DNA of 64,000 bases, taken from positions 2,591,001-2,655,000 of the forward strand of contig NZ_CP024199.1 of the NCBI RefSeq assembly GCF_002844375.1. Direction: 5' to 3'. Both the position numbers and the translations under genes were made by a program. The stretch's first letter is position 1. Every line of letters starts with the position of its first letter. This document shows, in pieces, positions 55,975 to 64,000 of this stretch. The DNA comes from Thalassospira marina. GTDB taxonomy: Bacteria > Pseudomonadota > Alphaproteobacteria > Rhodospirillales > Thalassospiraceae. Below the pieces are notes generated by a model. It was not told the origin of the DNA. It was given only the letters and a program-made list of their open reading frames with translations, and did not search any database.

Positions 55975-56994
55975 TCAATCCCGGTGCCCCTCCTGCCGTG
56001 CGCTTCGCCGCCATTGCGCCGGGGTCAAACCCATGTGGTTTTTAAATGCCCGCTGAAACGCGGCCTCGGACTGATAGCCGACCATTTCACCCACCGCGCC
56101 CGTTGAATGATCCTGTTTTTCCAACAGGTTTGCCGCCCGCATCATCCGGATTTCCAGCAACAGATCATTGGCAGAATAGCCCAGAAGATCCTGAAAATGG
56201 CGCACCAGCGTTGCCCGCGACATATGGCAAAGCTCGGCAAACTTCGGCAAAGTCCAATTCCGGCCCGGATCATCCAGCATCGCAATAAGTGCCGGGTTCA
56301 AACGCGGATGCCCGGCCAACGCCAGCAACCCTACCGGCGCGTCCTTACCTTCGCTGGCATGGCGCAGCGCAAGGGTTAACAGGGCTGCCGAATAGGCATT
56401 CAGCATGGCGCGGGTTCCAGGGCCCGGGTTATGAGCCTCCGCCCGCATCAGCCCCAACAGCATGGCTAGATGTTGCCCGGTTGGTGTTCTGACGGCTTCC
56501 GCTACATCTGCGGGCAGATGCAGGACAGTATCGTCCACAATCGGCGACACGCCCTTACCCCTCCCATCTTCGGCACGAACGATCAACTGTTCCGGCAAAT
56601 AGCGCGCCAGCATCCGGGCGTGAAACCCGGCTAGTTGAAACCTCCCGCACAGCATATCAAGGCGCGGCCCTGTTCCTGCACTTTCCTTCAATAGTAAATG
56701 CTGTTGCTGATGATCACTGGGCAATACCGGGGCTTCGCCACTGCCATCATGCAAAATATGCCCTGCCCCCGATGGCAACAGCAGGATATCGCCTGCTTCA
56801 AGGCAGTTTTCCGCACCAGTTTGCGGGTCCCGCAGCACAGCCCTGCCCGCCAGCACAACGTGATAGGGAATTTGCCCAACCGGGGCATTTTTCTCCTCCA
56901 TCCGCCAGGGCGCACCAAAGCTGCAGCGAATATCAAGCTGACCACGTACCGGTAACAGATCAAAAAGCTGGCTCAGCCAATCCACGATCACCAT
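55975..56994 (-). CDS. AraC-family transcriptional regulator with cupin domain
   Basis: A 339-residue regulator. The N-terminal region opens WLSQLFDLLPVRGQLDIRC, typical of the cupin_6-type AraC group, with a double-stranded beta helix to about residue 190. The C-terminal AraC DNA-binding domain shows MSRATLVRHFQDLLGYSAND and VGYQSEAAFQRAFKNHMG. ATG 56994 is chosen over one 32 codons earlier. It is divergent from an AhpD-like gene that it probably activates. Confidence 0.88.
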   Translation of the reverse strand: MVIVDWLSQLFDLLPVRGQLDIRCSFGAPWRMEEKNAPVGQIPYHVVLAGRAVLRDPQTGAENCLEAGDILLLPSGAGHILHDGSGEAPVLPSDHQQQHLLLKESAGTGPRLDMLCGRFQLAGFHARMLARYLPEQLIVRAEDGRGKGVSPIVDDTVLHLPADVAEAVRTPTGQHLAMLLGLMRAEAHNPGPGTRAMLNAYSAALLTLALRHASEGKDAPVGLLALAGHPRLNPALIAMLDDPGRNWTLPKFAELCHMSRATLVRHFQDLLGYSANDLLLEIRMMRAANLLEKQDHSTGAVGEMVGYQSEAAFQRAFKNHMGLTPAQWRRSARQEGHRD

Positions 56995-57111
56995 TCCTGC
57001 CAAGTGATACTTTAAAGCATGTTTTAGAAACCATGCAACATTAACAAACTCACATCCGCATCGTAAAGTGCCGACATGAACACAACACACCCTTTTATGG
57101 AGAACACGACC

Positions 57112-57648
57112 ATGTCACGCATTTCAACACCTTCCGTCGATGCCGCAACCGGTGCCACCGCCGAACTGTTCGGTCAGATCAAAAAAGCTGTCGGGACCGT
57201 CCCCAATGCCTATGCCGCCATTGGCTCGCTCAACCCGGGCGCCCTGCAATCGGTACTGGGTATTGATGCGGTACTGGCGGCAGGCAACCTCAGCAAGCAG
57301 GATCAGGAAATCATCAAATTGCTGGTCAGCTCGGTGGCCGGTTGTGATTATTGCGTTGCTGCCCACAGCCTGCTGGGCAAAATCAGCGGCATTGACCAGG
57401 GCACCCTGAAAAATATCCGCCATGGCCAGGCAACACATGATGCCAAACGCGACGCACTGATCCACTTTGTCCGCACCCTGATCAACAGCCAGGGCACACT
57501 TGCTCGCGCCGATTACGACACCATCATTGCTGCTGGCTATACCAGCGCCCAACTGGTCGATATCAGCCTTGCCATCGCCGCCATTACCTTCACCAACGTC
57601 TTCAACCGCATCAACGACACTGTGATCGACTTCCCGGCTGTTGATTAA
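57112..57648 (+). CDS. carboxymuconolactone decarboxylase/AhpD-like protein
   Basis: A 178-residue protein of the carboxymuconolactone decarboxylase family. The CxxC motif with following histidine, CDYCVAAHSLLG (about residue 81), is the AhpD peroxidase-type active site, so a peroxide or disulfide role is likely. GGAG lies about nine bases before the ATG at 57112; an ATG at 57076 would add 12 residues. Divergent from the AraC regulator. Confidence 0.88.
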   Translation: MSRISTPSVDAATGATAELFGQIKKAVGTVPNAYAAIGSLNPGALQSVLGIDAVLAAGNLSKQDQEIIKLLVSSVAGCDYCVAAHSLLGKISGIDQGTLKNIRHGQATHDAKRDALIHFVRTLINSQGTLARADYDTIIAAGYTSAQLVDISLAIAAITFTNVFNRINDTVIDFPAVD

Positions 57649-57674
57649 CCCCAACCTTCCCCGCGCATAACAGA

Positions 57675-57710
57675 ACAGGCCGGAATGCACCTGCATCCCG
57701 GCCTGTTTTT
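57675..57710 (+). terminator. terminator after AhpD-like gene
   Basis: ACAGGCCGG/CCGGCCTGT arms with inner ATGCA/TGCAT pairs and a five-T run. Confidence 0.88.
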
Positions 57711-57755
57711 GAATTTTCGCTATTGTAAACTGACACTCTGAGCTTGTTCAGCACT

Positions 57756-58430
57756 CTATTCCAATAGACCCCTAACCAATTTCCCCACCTCAGCTCTAGC
57801 CAATGACGCCGGAGGACCAGAACTCAAATGGTCAAAATTTAACAACCTAAACTTTTCATCAACGAGATATTCATCAACCACCCTATCCTCAACGGAATGA
57901 CGAGCAACCATTTGTAAAGAAAAACGAATATCTAGAAATTTAATTTTAGACAAACCCTCGAGGAAAATCATCTTCGGGTTAATTTTATGTATCAACTTAT
58001 AATTCTGATCAAGACAGAATTTCAGATGAGGCGAATCAATAAGTGAAGTTCCATATCTATTCTGAAAATCTCTTGGCGATCTTGATGCGCACCAGAAAAA
58101 CAATTCCGTATAAGACGTTTTATTATAAACATCTTGACCTAAGAAATTTCGAATCTTCGTTTTTCTTGTTTTACTCCCCTTGCTTCGCCCAAAGATCTCC
58201 TGAAAATCTCTATCCCTCGTTTCCTCATCATTTATGCCTTGAGTCTTTTCCCAATCATCTTCATCGTCTCCTGGATGAAACCCCATCCAAACGTATTCTG
58301 GATCAGCCGAGACATCAAAATTCATCGGACAATCAAAAACAAAATGATGAGAATTCTTCAAGAGCTCAAAATGAATTTTCTGATACTCTCTTATCTCGGC
58401 AATCAAATCAGAGCTAATGCGATTAGACAT
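57756..58430 (-). CDS. AT-rich hypothetical protein
   Basis: A 224-residue soluble protein I do not recognise. It is lysine-, asparagine- and phenylalanine-rich and its DNA is clearly more AT-rich than the neighbours, which suggests recent transfer. A weak hint, YVWMGFHPGDDEDDW, resembles the vMGxNPG-type loop of uracil-DNA-glycosylase-fold proteins, but this is not strong enough to name it. GGAGG lies eight bases before the ATG at 58430. It stands alone between the AhpD-like gene and glmS. Confidence 0.7.
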   Translation of the reverse strand: MSNRISSDLIAEIREYQKIHFELLKNSHHFVFDCPMNFDVSADPEYVWMGFHPGDDEDDWEKTQGINDEETRDRDFQEIFGRSKGSKTRKTKIRNFLGQDVYNKTSYTELFFWCASRSPRDFQNRYGTSLIDSPHLKFCLDQNYKLIHKINPKMIFLEGLSKIKFLDIRFSLQMVARHSVEDRVVDEYLVDEKFRLLNFDHLSSGPPASLARAEVGKLVRGLLE

Positions 58431-58587
58431 CAACAGCGCCTCCAAAGATGCAACAAAGCCAGAAAATCCCCCCAGCCCACAGCATTAACATCTTACCCCA
58501 CCAGCTAAGAAAATTATTTTTTGAAAACCTCCGACCAAAAGTTAAGTTTTCAAATTAGATCCCATCTTAGAAACCAACTAACATAAT

Positions 58588-60411
58588 CTACTCCACCGTC
58601 ACCGATTTCGCCAGGTTGCGCGGCTGGTCAACATCCGTGCCTTTATGCACCGCAACGTGATAAGCAAGCATCTGCACCGGGATGGTGTAAAGGATGGGTG
58701 ATGCAAAATCGGCAACGGCTGGCATTTCCACTGTGGCAGATGCCATATCGCCAATGGTTTCAAGGCCCTTGGCATCGGACAGGAATATCACCCGGCCACC
58801 GCGTGCGGCAGCTTCCTGCATGTTTGATACGGTCTTTTCAAACAGATCATCCGACGGCGCAATCACGATAATCGGCACCAGCGGGTCAATCAGGGCGATC
58901 GGGCCGTGCTTCATCTCGCCGGCGGCATAGCCTTCGGCATGGATATAGGAAATTTCCTTAAGCTTTAACGCACCTTCAAGCGCAATCGGATAGCCCAATC
59001 CACGGCCAAGATAAAGCACGTCACGGGCATCGGCGATATTGATCGCAAGATTACGGATTTCCTCGTCATGATGCAGGATTTCAGCAACCTGCTTGGGCAG
59101 TTCCGTCAGCGCGCTGACAATGCCAGCCTCGTCCTTGGCCGACAGGCTGCCATTTTCGCGACCGATGGTAACAGCAAGGCAGGCCAGAACCGTAAGCTGG
59201 GTGGTGAAAGCCTTGGTCGATGCCACACCAATTTCCGGCCCGGCATAAGTTTGCAGGACAACATCGCTTTCGCGCGCAATGGTGCTTTCGGGCACATTGA
59301 CGATGGAAAGGATCTTTTGCCCCTTTGATTTGGCATAGCGCAACGCTGCCAGCGTATCGGCCGTTTCGCCAGACTGCGAAATGAACAGCGCAATGCCGCC
59401 CTTGGGCATGGGCGGGCAGCGATAGCGGAATTCGGATGCCACATCAACATCCACACCCAGCCCGGCATAACGTTCGATCCAGTGTTTGGCGACAAGCCCG
59501 GCATAAAAAGATGTGCCGCAGGCAACAATCGTCAGGCGGGTGGCATCGCCAATATTGAACGGCATGTCAGGCAGCTTGATGCTGCGGGTGGCCGGGTTGA
59601 TGAAGGAATGCAGCGTATCGCCAATCACGGCGGGCTGCTCAAAAATTTCCTTCTGCATGAAATGGTTATAGTTGCCCTTGCCGGTCATCGCACCGGAAAC
59701 AGCCGACAGCTTGGTTTCGCGGGTCACGTCATTGTCATGCTCGTCACGGACCTGCACACCCTCACGGCGCAGTTCCACCCAATCGCCTTCATCAAGGTAA
59801 ATCAGGCGGTTGGTCAGGTGCGACAGTGCCAGCGCATCCGACCCCAGATACATTTCACCATCACCCAGGCCCACGGCAAGCGGGCTGCCACGACGGGCAC
59901 CAAAAATAACGTCATGTTCGCCGGCAATGATGATGACAAGTGCAAAAGCGCCTTCAATGCGATGCAGGGTTTCCTGCACGGCTTCACGCGGGGTTTTCCC
60001 CTGATCAAGGAAATCCGAAACCAGATGCACAACAACTTCGGTATCGGTATCAGATGCGAATACACGCCCCTTGGCGCTAAGTTCGGCCTTCAGTGCCCGG
60101 AAGTTTTCGATAATGCCGTTATGCACGACGGCTACTTTGCCATCGGTATGCGGGTGCGCGTTGTTTTCGGTCGGCACGCCATGGGTTGCCCAACGGGTGT
60201 GGCCAATGCCCACATCACCGCCCAGCGGCTTTTCCTTCAGGCGGTCGGCCAGATTGACCAGCTTGCCTTCGGCACGGCGGCGTTCGATCTTGCCATCGAC
60301 CAGCGTAGCAATCCCTGCCGAATCATAACCGCGATATTCCAGCCGCTTCAAACCATCCAGGATGCGTTCGCTGACACTGTTTTTGCCGATAATACCGATA
60401 ATGCCGCACAT
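58588..60411 (-). CDS. glmS: glucosamine-6-phosphate synthase (isomerising)
   Basis: GlmS makes glucosamine-6-phosphate from fructose-6-phosphate and glutamine, the first step to UDP-GlcNAc. The ATG at 60411 exposes the catalytic cysteine in MCGIIGIIG and gives 607 residues, the usual length. Two SIS domains follow the glutaminase half (AFISQSGETADTLAALR-type SGETADT), and the end is DVDQPRNLAKSVTVE. It lies downstream of glmU, so both steps are likely expressed together. Confidence 0.97.
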   Translation of the reverse strand: MCGIIGIIGKNSVSERILDGLKRLEYRGYDSAGIATLVDGKIERRRAEGKLVNLADRLKEKPLGGDVGIGHTRWATHGVPTENNAHPHTDGKVAVVHNGIIENFRALKAELSAKGRVFASDTDTEVVVHLVSDFLDQGKTPREAVQETLHRIEGAFALVIIIAGEHDVIFGARRGSPLAVGLGDGEMYLGSDALALSHLTNRLIYLDEGDWVELRREGVQVRDEHDNDVTRETKLSAVSGAMTGKGNYNHFMQKEIFEQPAVIGDTLHSFINPATRSIKLPDMPFNIGDATRLTIVACGTSFYAGLVAKHWIERYAGLGVDVDVASEFRYRCPPMPKGGIALFISQSGETADTLAALRYAKSKGQKILSIVNVPESTIARESDVVLQTYAGPEIGVASTKAFTTQLTVLACLAVTIGRENGSLSAKDEAGIVSALTELPKQVAEILHHDEEIRNLAINIADARDVLYLGRGLGYPIALEGALKLKEISYIHAEGYAAGEMKHGPIALIDPLVPIIVIAPSDDLFEKTVSNMQEAAARGGRVIFLSDAKGLETIGDMASATVEMPAVADFASPILYTIPVQMLAYHVAVHKGTDVDQPRNLAKSVTVE

Positions 60412-60490
60412 ATGCCGTGTCTTTCCCCAAATATGCCGATAAACGCCACCAACGCGGGTGATGGCCGCCAATTCTCTGTCTGTCGAAAGG

Positions 60491-60520
60491 ATGGCAGGCC
60501 ACCACAGGGCCGCCTGCCAT
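60491..60520. other. hairpin between glmU and glmS
   Basis: ATGGCAGGC/GCCTGCCAT nine-base arms lie in the 121-base gap. A weak T-run follows on the minus strand. It may act as a partial terminator or processing site. Confidence 0.45.
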
Positions 60521-60532
60521 TTTTAAAACCGC

Positions 60533-61879
60533 TTACGCCTTGCCGGTCAGGGCGCGCATTTTTTCACGAAATTTCGCGGCCCAACCTGGCTTTTCAACCT
60601 TTTGCGCCCGCACCAACACCAGGGCATCGGCCGCAACCTCACCGCCCAGCGTGCTGCCCGCGGCAATAATGGCCCCATCGCCAATCGTTACCGGTGCCAC
60701 CAGGGCACTGTTGGAGCCAACAAACGCACCCGCACCAATATCAGTGCGGTATTTTTGATAGCCGTCATAGTTACAGGTAATGGTGCCCGCCCCGATATTG
60801 GCCTTCGCGCCAACGCGCGCATCACCGATATAGGACAGATGGTTGACCTTGGCGCCGTTTTCGATGGTGGCTTTTTTTACTTCGACAAAATTGCCGATGC
60901 GTGCACCTTCGCCAATTTCGGCACCAGGCCGCAAACGGGCATAGGGGCCAATGTCGGCACCCGTGGCAATGTCACATCCTTCAAGATGGCTGAATGCCTT
61001 GATCGTCACATCATCGCCAATCCGCACGCCGGGGCCAAAAACCACATTGGGTTCAATCACCACATCGCGGCCAATTTCGGTATCGGCACATAAAAATACC
61101 GATGTCGGATCCACCAGGGTTGCGCCATTGGCCATGGCAGCATCACGCAGGCGGGTTTGCATCAAATCTTCGGCCACCGCAAGCTGCGCACGCGAATTTA
61201 CCCCAAGGGTTTCTTCCTCGGCCACTTCTACCGCAACGCAGGTTCGCCCCTGCTGGCGGGCAATGGCAACCGCGTCGGTCAGGTAATATTCACCCTTGGC
61301 ATTATCATTGCCAATGGCATCCAACAACGCGACCAGCCCTTCGGCGGCAAAGCACATCACACCGGAATTGCAAAAACCAATGCGCCGTTCGGCATCATTG
61401 CATTCCTTGTCTTCGATGATCGAAATCAGCTCGCCGGTATAAGGGTCGGTTGCCAGGCGGCCATAACCTGCCGGGTCATCGGGGGTAAAGCCCAAAACGG
61501 CCACGGCATGCGGGCCTTCCTGCCGGGCGGCAATCAGCCGTTCAAGGGTGGCAGCGGTAAAAAGTGGGCTGTCCCCATAAAGCACCAGCACATCGCCCGT
61601 CGCCCCTTCAAGCGCATTACGCGCGGCCAGAACGGCATGTGCGGTTCCCAAACGGTCGGTCTGTTCAAATGTCGGATGGGGGGCAACGGCCTTTTCAAGG
61701 GCGGCCATATCGGGGCCAACAACAACCAGTGTCTGCTCGGCATGCAGGGAACGGGCAGCATCGATCACGTGATTGACCATCGGCTTGCCGGCAATTTTGT
61801 GCAAAACCTTGGGATGCGCGCTTTTCATGCGTGTTCCCATACCTGCCGCCAGAACAACCACACTTAATGATCTAGACAT
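60533..61879 (-). CDS. glmU: bifunctional GlcNAc-1-P uridyltransferase/GlcN-1-P acetyltransferase
   Basis: GlmU acetylates glucosamine-1-phosphate and then forms UDP-GlcNAc. The N-terminal pyrophosphorylase half has AAGMGTRMKSAHPKVLH with its signature, and the C-terminal half has left-handed beta-helix repeats from about residue 250 to 430. Total 448 residues. The neighbouring glmS makes its precursor, so the pair covers most of UDP-GlcNAc synthesis. Confidence 0.97.
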   Translation of the reverse strand: MSRSLSVVVLAAGMGTRMKSAHPKVLHKIAGKPMVNHVIDAARSLHAEQTLVVVGPDMAALEKAVAPHPTFEQTDRLGTAHAVLAARNALEGATGDVLVLYGDSPLFTAATLERLIAARQEGPHAVAVLGFTPDDPAGYGRLATDPYTGELISIIEDKECNDAERRIGFCNSGVMCFAAEGLVALLDAIGNDNAKGEYYLTDAVAIARQQGRTCVAVEVAEEETLGVNSRAQLAVAEDLMQTRLRDAAMANGATLVDPTSVFLCADTEIGRDVVIEPNVVFGPGVRIGDDVTIKAFSHLEGCDIATGADIGPYARLRPGAEIGEGARIGNFVEVKKATIENGAKVNHLSYIGDARVGAKANIGAGTITCNYDGYQKYRTDIGAGAFVGSNSALVAPVTIGDGAIIAAGSTLGGEVAADALVLVRAQKVEKPGWAAKFREKMRALTGKA

Positions 61880-62125
61880 CTAAAATCCCTTGTTTCCACT
61901 TGCAAATGGATGCCGGCAAACTGCGCATCAACCTGATCGCACCGTCATAACCGCACTGGTAACGCAATTTGGCAAAATGCAAAAGCCCTGCCTGAATCAC
62001 GTTTTGTAACCTGATGTTAGCAGATGTTACAGATTGTTAATGCGCCTTGTTATTGTCTGCTGGCTTGTTACATTCGGCTAGCGTCACTCTGTGTTCTTAT
62101 CATGACAAATTTCAAGGAAAGCCCC
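61880..62125. other. divergent intergenic region
   Basis: About 245 bases between glmU (minus) and the phosphatase gene (plus). It should hold both promoters. AAGGAAAG just before 62126 is the phosphatase ribosome site. Nothing else stands out. Confidence 0.4.
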
Positions 62126-62797
62126 ATGCGCAAATTCATCCTGTTTGACCTCGACGGTACGCTGATCGACGGGGTGAATGACCTTGTCATGGCAATGAAC
62201 CAGCTTCTTAAACAACATGATCATGCCCCGCTAACCCGCCACGAACTGGAACCGATGCTGGGCGATGGCGCACGGGTCTTAACCCGGCGGGCCTTTCAGG
62301 CGCGAAATGTATCGCTTGATGAAGATGCCCTAAGCACGGCCTATACCAAATTTGTATCGCTGTACGAGGCAACAGCCTACCGTGATACATATTTGTATCA
62401 GGATGCCGAGGCAACACTGCGCCAGCTTCATCAGGATGGCTGGGAAATTGGCCTGGCATCAAACAAACCCACCCGCCCCTGCCGTGAAATCCTTTCGATC
62501 CTGGGAATTGATGATCTGTTTGTCACCATTGCCGGAGGGGATGCCACCAACGTCCGCAAGCCAGATGGCGGGCACCTGGCCTTTGCCCTTGATAAAATGG
62601 GATATGACCGCACAAAGGGCGACTACGCCGTAATGATTGGCGACCATGCCAATGATGTAAATGCCGCGCGCGCCATTGATATTGCCGCGATTGCCGTTGC
62701 CTTCGAGGTCGATGATACCAAAGCACGCGGATTGGGGGCAGACGCGGTTTTAACCCGTTTTTCGCAACTGCCCGATGCCTTGAAAAAAATTGCCTGA
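62126..62797 (+). CDS. gph: HAD-family phosphatase, phosphoglycolate-phosphatase-like
   Basis: A 223-residue HAD hydrolase. The catalytic motif FDLDGTLIDG is at residues 6-15, motif II is in GLASNKPTRP, and motif IV is MIGDHANDVNAA. A helical cap lies between. Length and motifs fit phosphoglycolate phosphatase, which clears 2-phosphoglycolate, but other HAD substrates are possible. ATG 62126 with AAGGAAAG is chosen over an earlier start 34 codons upstream. Confidence 0.82.
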   Translation: MRKFILFDLDGTLIDGVNDLVMAMNQLLKQHDHAPLTRHELEPMLGDGARVLTRRAFQARNVSLDEDALSTAYTKFVSLYEATAYRDTYLYQDAEATLRQLHQDGWEIGLASNKPTRPCREILSILGIDDLFVTIAGGDATNVRKPDGGHLAFALDKMGYDRTKGDYAVMIGDHANDVNAARAIDIAAIAVAFEVDDTKARGLGADAVLTRFSQLPDALKKIA

Positions 62798-62887
62798 ATT
62801 GGCAGCTTGACTCCCCCGGCAACGCCCCTTATAACCCGCGCCACTGATCGGCGAAGCTCTGGTAATTAAAGGGTGATTTGCCGTTTA

Positions 62888-62964
62888 GGGCGTATAGCTC
62901 AGTTGGTTAGAGCGTTCCCTTCACACGGGAGAGGTCACAAGTTCGAATCTTGTTACGCCCACCA
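62888..62964 (+). tRNA. tRNA-Val (anticodon CAC)
   Basis: A complete cloverleaf with acceptor GGGCGTA paired to TACGCCC, followed by A and the encoded CCA. The anticodon loop TTCACAC carries CAC, reading the valine codon GUG. The GTTCGAATC TPsiC arm is intact. Confidence 0.97.
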
Positions 62965-63037
62965 TTTTCCGCATAAAGTTTTAGATCAAAATCGAAATTT
63001 AACGGCGTTCAGTTAGTACTGAAACATGTAGTGCTAA

Positions 63038-63814
63038 TTAAAATGCTGATAGAAAACGTTTTATGCGAACGTCAAGCCCCAATTGATCAATAGTGTGGAC
63101 CGGATATAATCCGTACGATAACACTGTCTTACCTTCTGGGCATGCGAAAAAGCGAGGTTTTATTTCCTCTAAATATCGCCCTTCAAGTACTCCCAGCCTC
63201 CCACCGTCCACACATCGATACAATGCATGCGCGACCAAGTCTGCTAACTGAAGCAACGGCTCATTTTTCTTTTCTGTTGCAAGGATTTTTTGAACGTTAA
63301 TGTTTCTTAAAAATTTTGAGTTTTCCTGAATTGGATTGCGTTGACAACTACGTACCAAGCCCCTAAGCCCCGAATAGTTAAAACCACCGTCTTCAAATAC
63401 AATACTCACATCATTCGGGCTGATATCATTCCTTCCAAGGTACATACCCACACGTTCTAATAAATATTGGGCGCACTTGTTGTAGTACTTTTTGTGATCC
63501 CCAGCAATTTGATCGCGATACCCTCCAAGGGTAGATTTTTTTGAGATCACTCCAACAATAACAACATCCAAAGTTGCCAAAACCTGCGAATATCTCACTT
63601 TCTGCTCATGCGACAGAGAACTGCAATGCAGCGAACCTTTATTTGTAATTTCATCCGTAAAACTCCGGATCACTTCTTTCAAATCTTCTTTTGAACTATC
63701 TTTAATTATCACTCCGCCCATTGTCATATAGGGAGAGGCCCCTGCTTCCTTTTCTGTTTGAATTTTTTTAATTCCAGGGTTACCACTCTCATCAATCAAG
63801 ACTGTATATTTCAC
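63038..63814 (-). CDS. DUF3800 protein
   Basis: A 258-residue protein of the DUF3800 family. YTVLIDESGNPG opens the chain, IVFEDGGFN is in the middle and LLQLADLVAHALYRCVDGG closes the core, all typical; the acidic residues suggest an RNase H-like nuclease fold. GTG 63814 with GGAGG six bases upstream is chosen. The DNA is AT-rich and lies beside the tRNA gene, so it may be part of a horizontally acquired patch. DUF3800 genes are often found near mobile or defence genes; function is unproven. Confidence 0.85.
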   Translation of the reverse strand: MKYTVLIDESGNPGIKKIQTEKEAGASPYMTMGGVIIKDSSKEDLKEVIRSFTDEITNKGSLHCSSLSHEQKVRYSQVLATLDVVIVGVISKKSTLGGYRDQIAGDHKKYYNKCAQYLLERVGMYLGRNDISPNDVSIVFEDGGFNYSGLRGLVRSCQRNPIQENSKFLRNINVQKILATEKKNEPLLQLADLVAHALYRCVDGGRLGVLEGRYLEEIKPRFFACPEGKTVLSYGLYPVHTIDQLGLDVRIKRFLSAF

Positions 63815-63874
63815 CCACCGCCTCCGCACCCATTTCAATCAAAGTACACAAGATATTCCACCAATAAAAATTAA

Positions 63875-63912
63875 GCAAAAAAAAGCCGACAAGAAATTTC
63901 CTGTCGGCTTTT
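63875..63912 (-). terminator. terminator between DUF3800 and the last gene
   Basis: AAAAGCCGACA/TGTCGGCTTTT 11-base arms with a T-run on the minus strand, placed 27 bases past the stop of the gene that enters from the right edge. Confidence 0.85.
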
Positions 63913-63938
63913 GAAAACTACAAAGACTATGAAGTTAT

Positions 63939-64000
63939 TTAGTGACTATCCTTGGGAATTTCCTTGCCACGCCCACCTAACAGGAAGTCGAAATCTGCCC
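63939..64000 (-). CDS. C-terminal end of an unidentified protein
   Basis: The minus-strand frame entering from the right edge reads ADFDFLLGGRGKEIPKDSH and stops at 63939-63941, just before a strong terminator. Base composition is like the core genome. Nineteen residues are too few to identify it. Confidence 0.55.
   Translation of the reverse strand, partial: ADFDFLLGGRGKEIPKDSH

Noticed and set aside
59482..60669. Long plus-strand frame opposite glmS/glmU
   Set aside because: Shadow of conserved minus-strand enzymes.

Overview
The window is a stretch of alphaproteobacterial chromosome. Protein signatures, gene order and moderate-to-high GC point to a marine member of the Rhodospirillales, most likely Thalassospira or a close relative (inferred from protein and synteny signatures; no search was run). 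It is mostly core genome. The gene runs rpsF-rpsR-DUF2232-rplI-dnaB-alr, fabD-fabG-acpP-fabF-mltG, yfgM-bamB-der, pdxA-rsmA and groES-groEL are all typical of this class. I see no rRNA operon, insertion sequence, prophage or CRISPR array. There is one tRNA.

Layout. Positions 1-1.7 kb hold the end of pdxA and then rsmA. From 1.8 to 11 kb, mostly on the minus strand, come gmk, yicC, the fatty-acid synthesis cluster with mltG, a CLC channel and one plus-strand SDR. From 11.3 to 23 kb is a plus-strand run: ribosomal proteins S6, S18 and L9, a membrane protein, replicative helicase, alanine racemase, Mla lipid transport MlaE/MlaF, RadA, CvpA, PurF and an SDR. From 23 to 28 kb is an accessory ABC uptake operon (tandem-fused permease, ATPase, NMT1/THI5-like binding protein, 5-formyl-THF cyclo-ligase-like protein) facing a divergent RpiR regulator. 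From 28 to 34 kb are der, bamB and a YfgM-like protein, then a small lipoprotein, DUF2794 and a SEL1-repeat protein. From 34 to 41 kb are nrdB/nrdA with NrdR-like boxes, a small HTH/membrane pair with tandem operators, and a membrane PQQ glucose dehydrogenase.

From 41 to 49.5 kb come an orphan fliN, a Cds1-like cysteine desulfhydrase, a small heat-shock protein, an old yellow enzyme, a four-gene overlapping operon (winged-helix regulator plus three small membrane proteins), and a DctP-type binding protein overlapping a PAS-GGDEF diguanylate cyclase. From 49.7 to 56 kb are groEL/groES under a CIRCE element, a DUF805 protein and a 1018-residue six-heme cytochrome. From 56 to 64 kb are a divergent AraC/AhpD-like pair, an AT-rich orphan gene, glmS/glmU, a phosphoglycolate-phosphatase-like HAD enzyme, tRNA-Val(CAC) with an AT-rich DUF3800 gene beside it, and the C-terminal end of one more gene.

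The most promising non-routine items are the fused-permease uptake operon with its GTTTCA repeats, the binding protein/diguanylate cyclase pair, the large cytochrome with a P460-like front end, the ATGTAAAG-N4-CTTTACAT operators before the HTH/membrane pair, and the AT-rich genes inserted among housekeeping genes. None is proven to be a new system from sequence alone.
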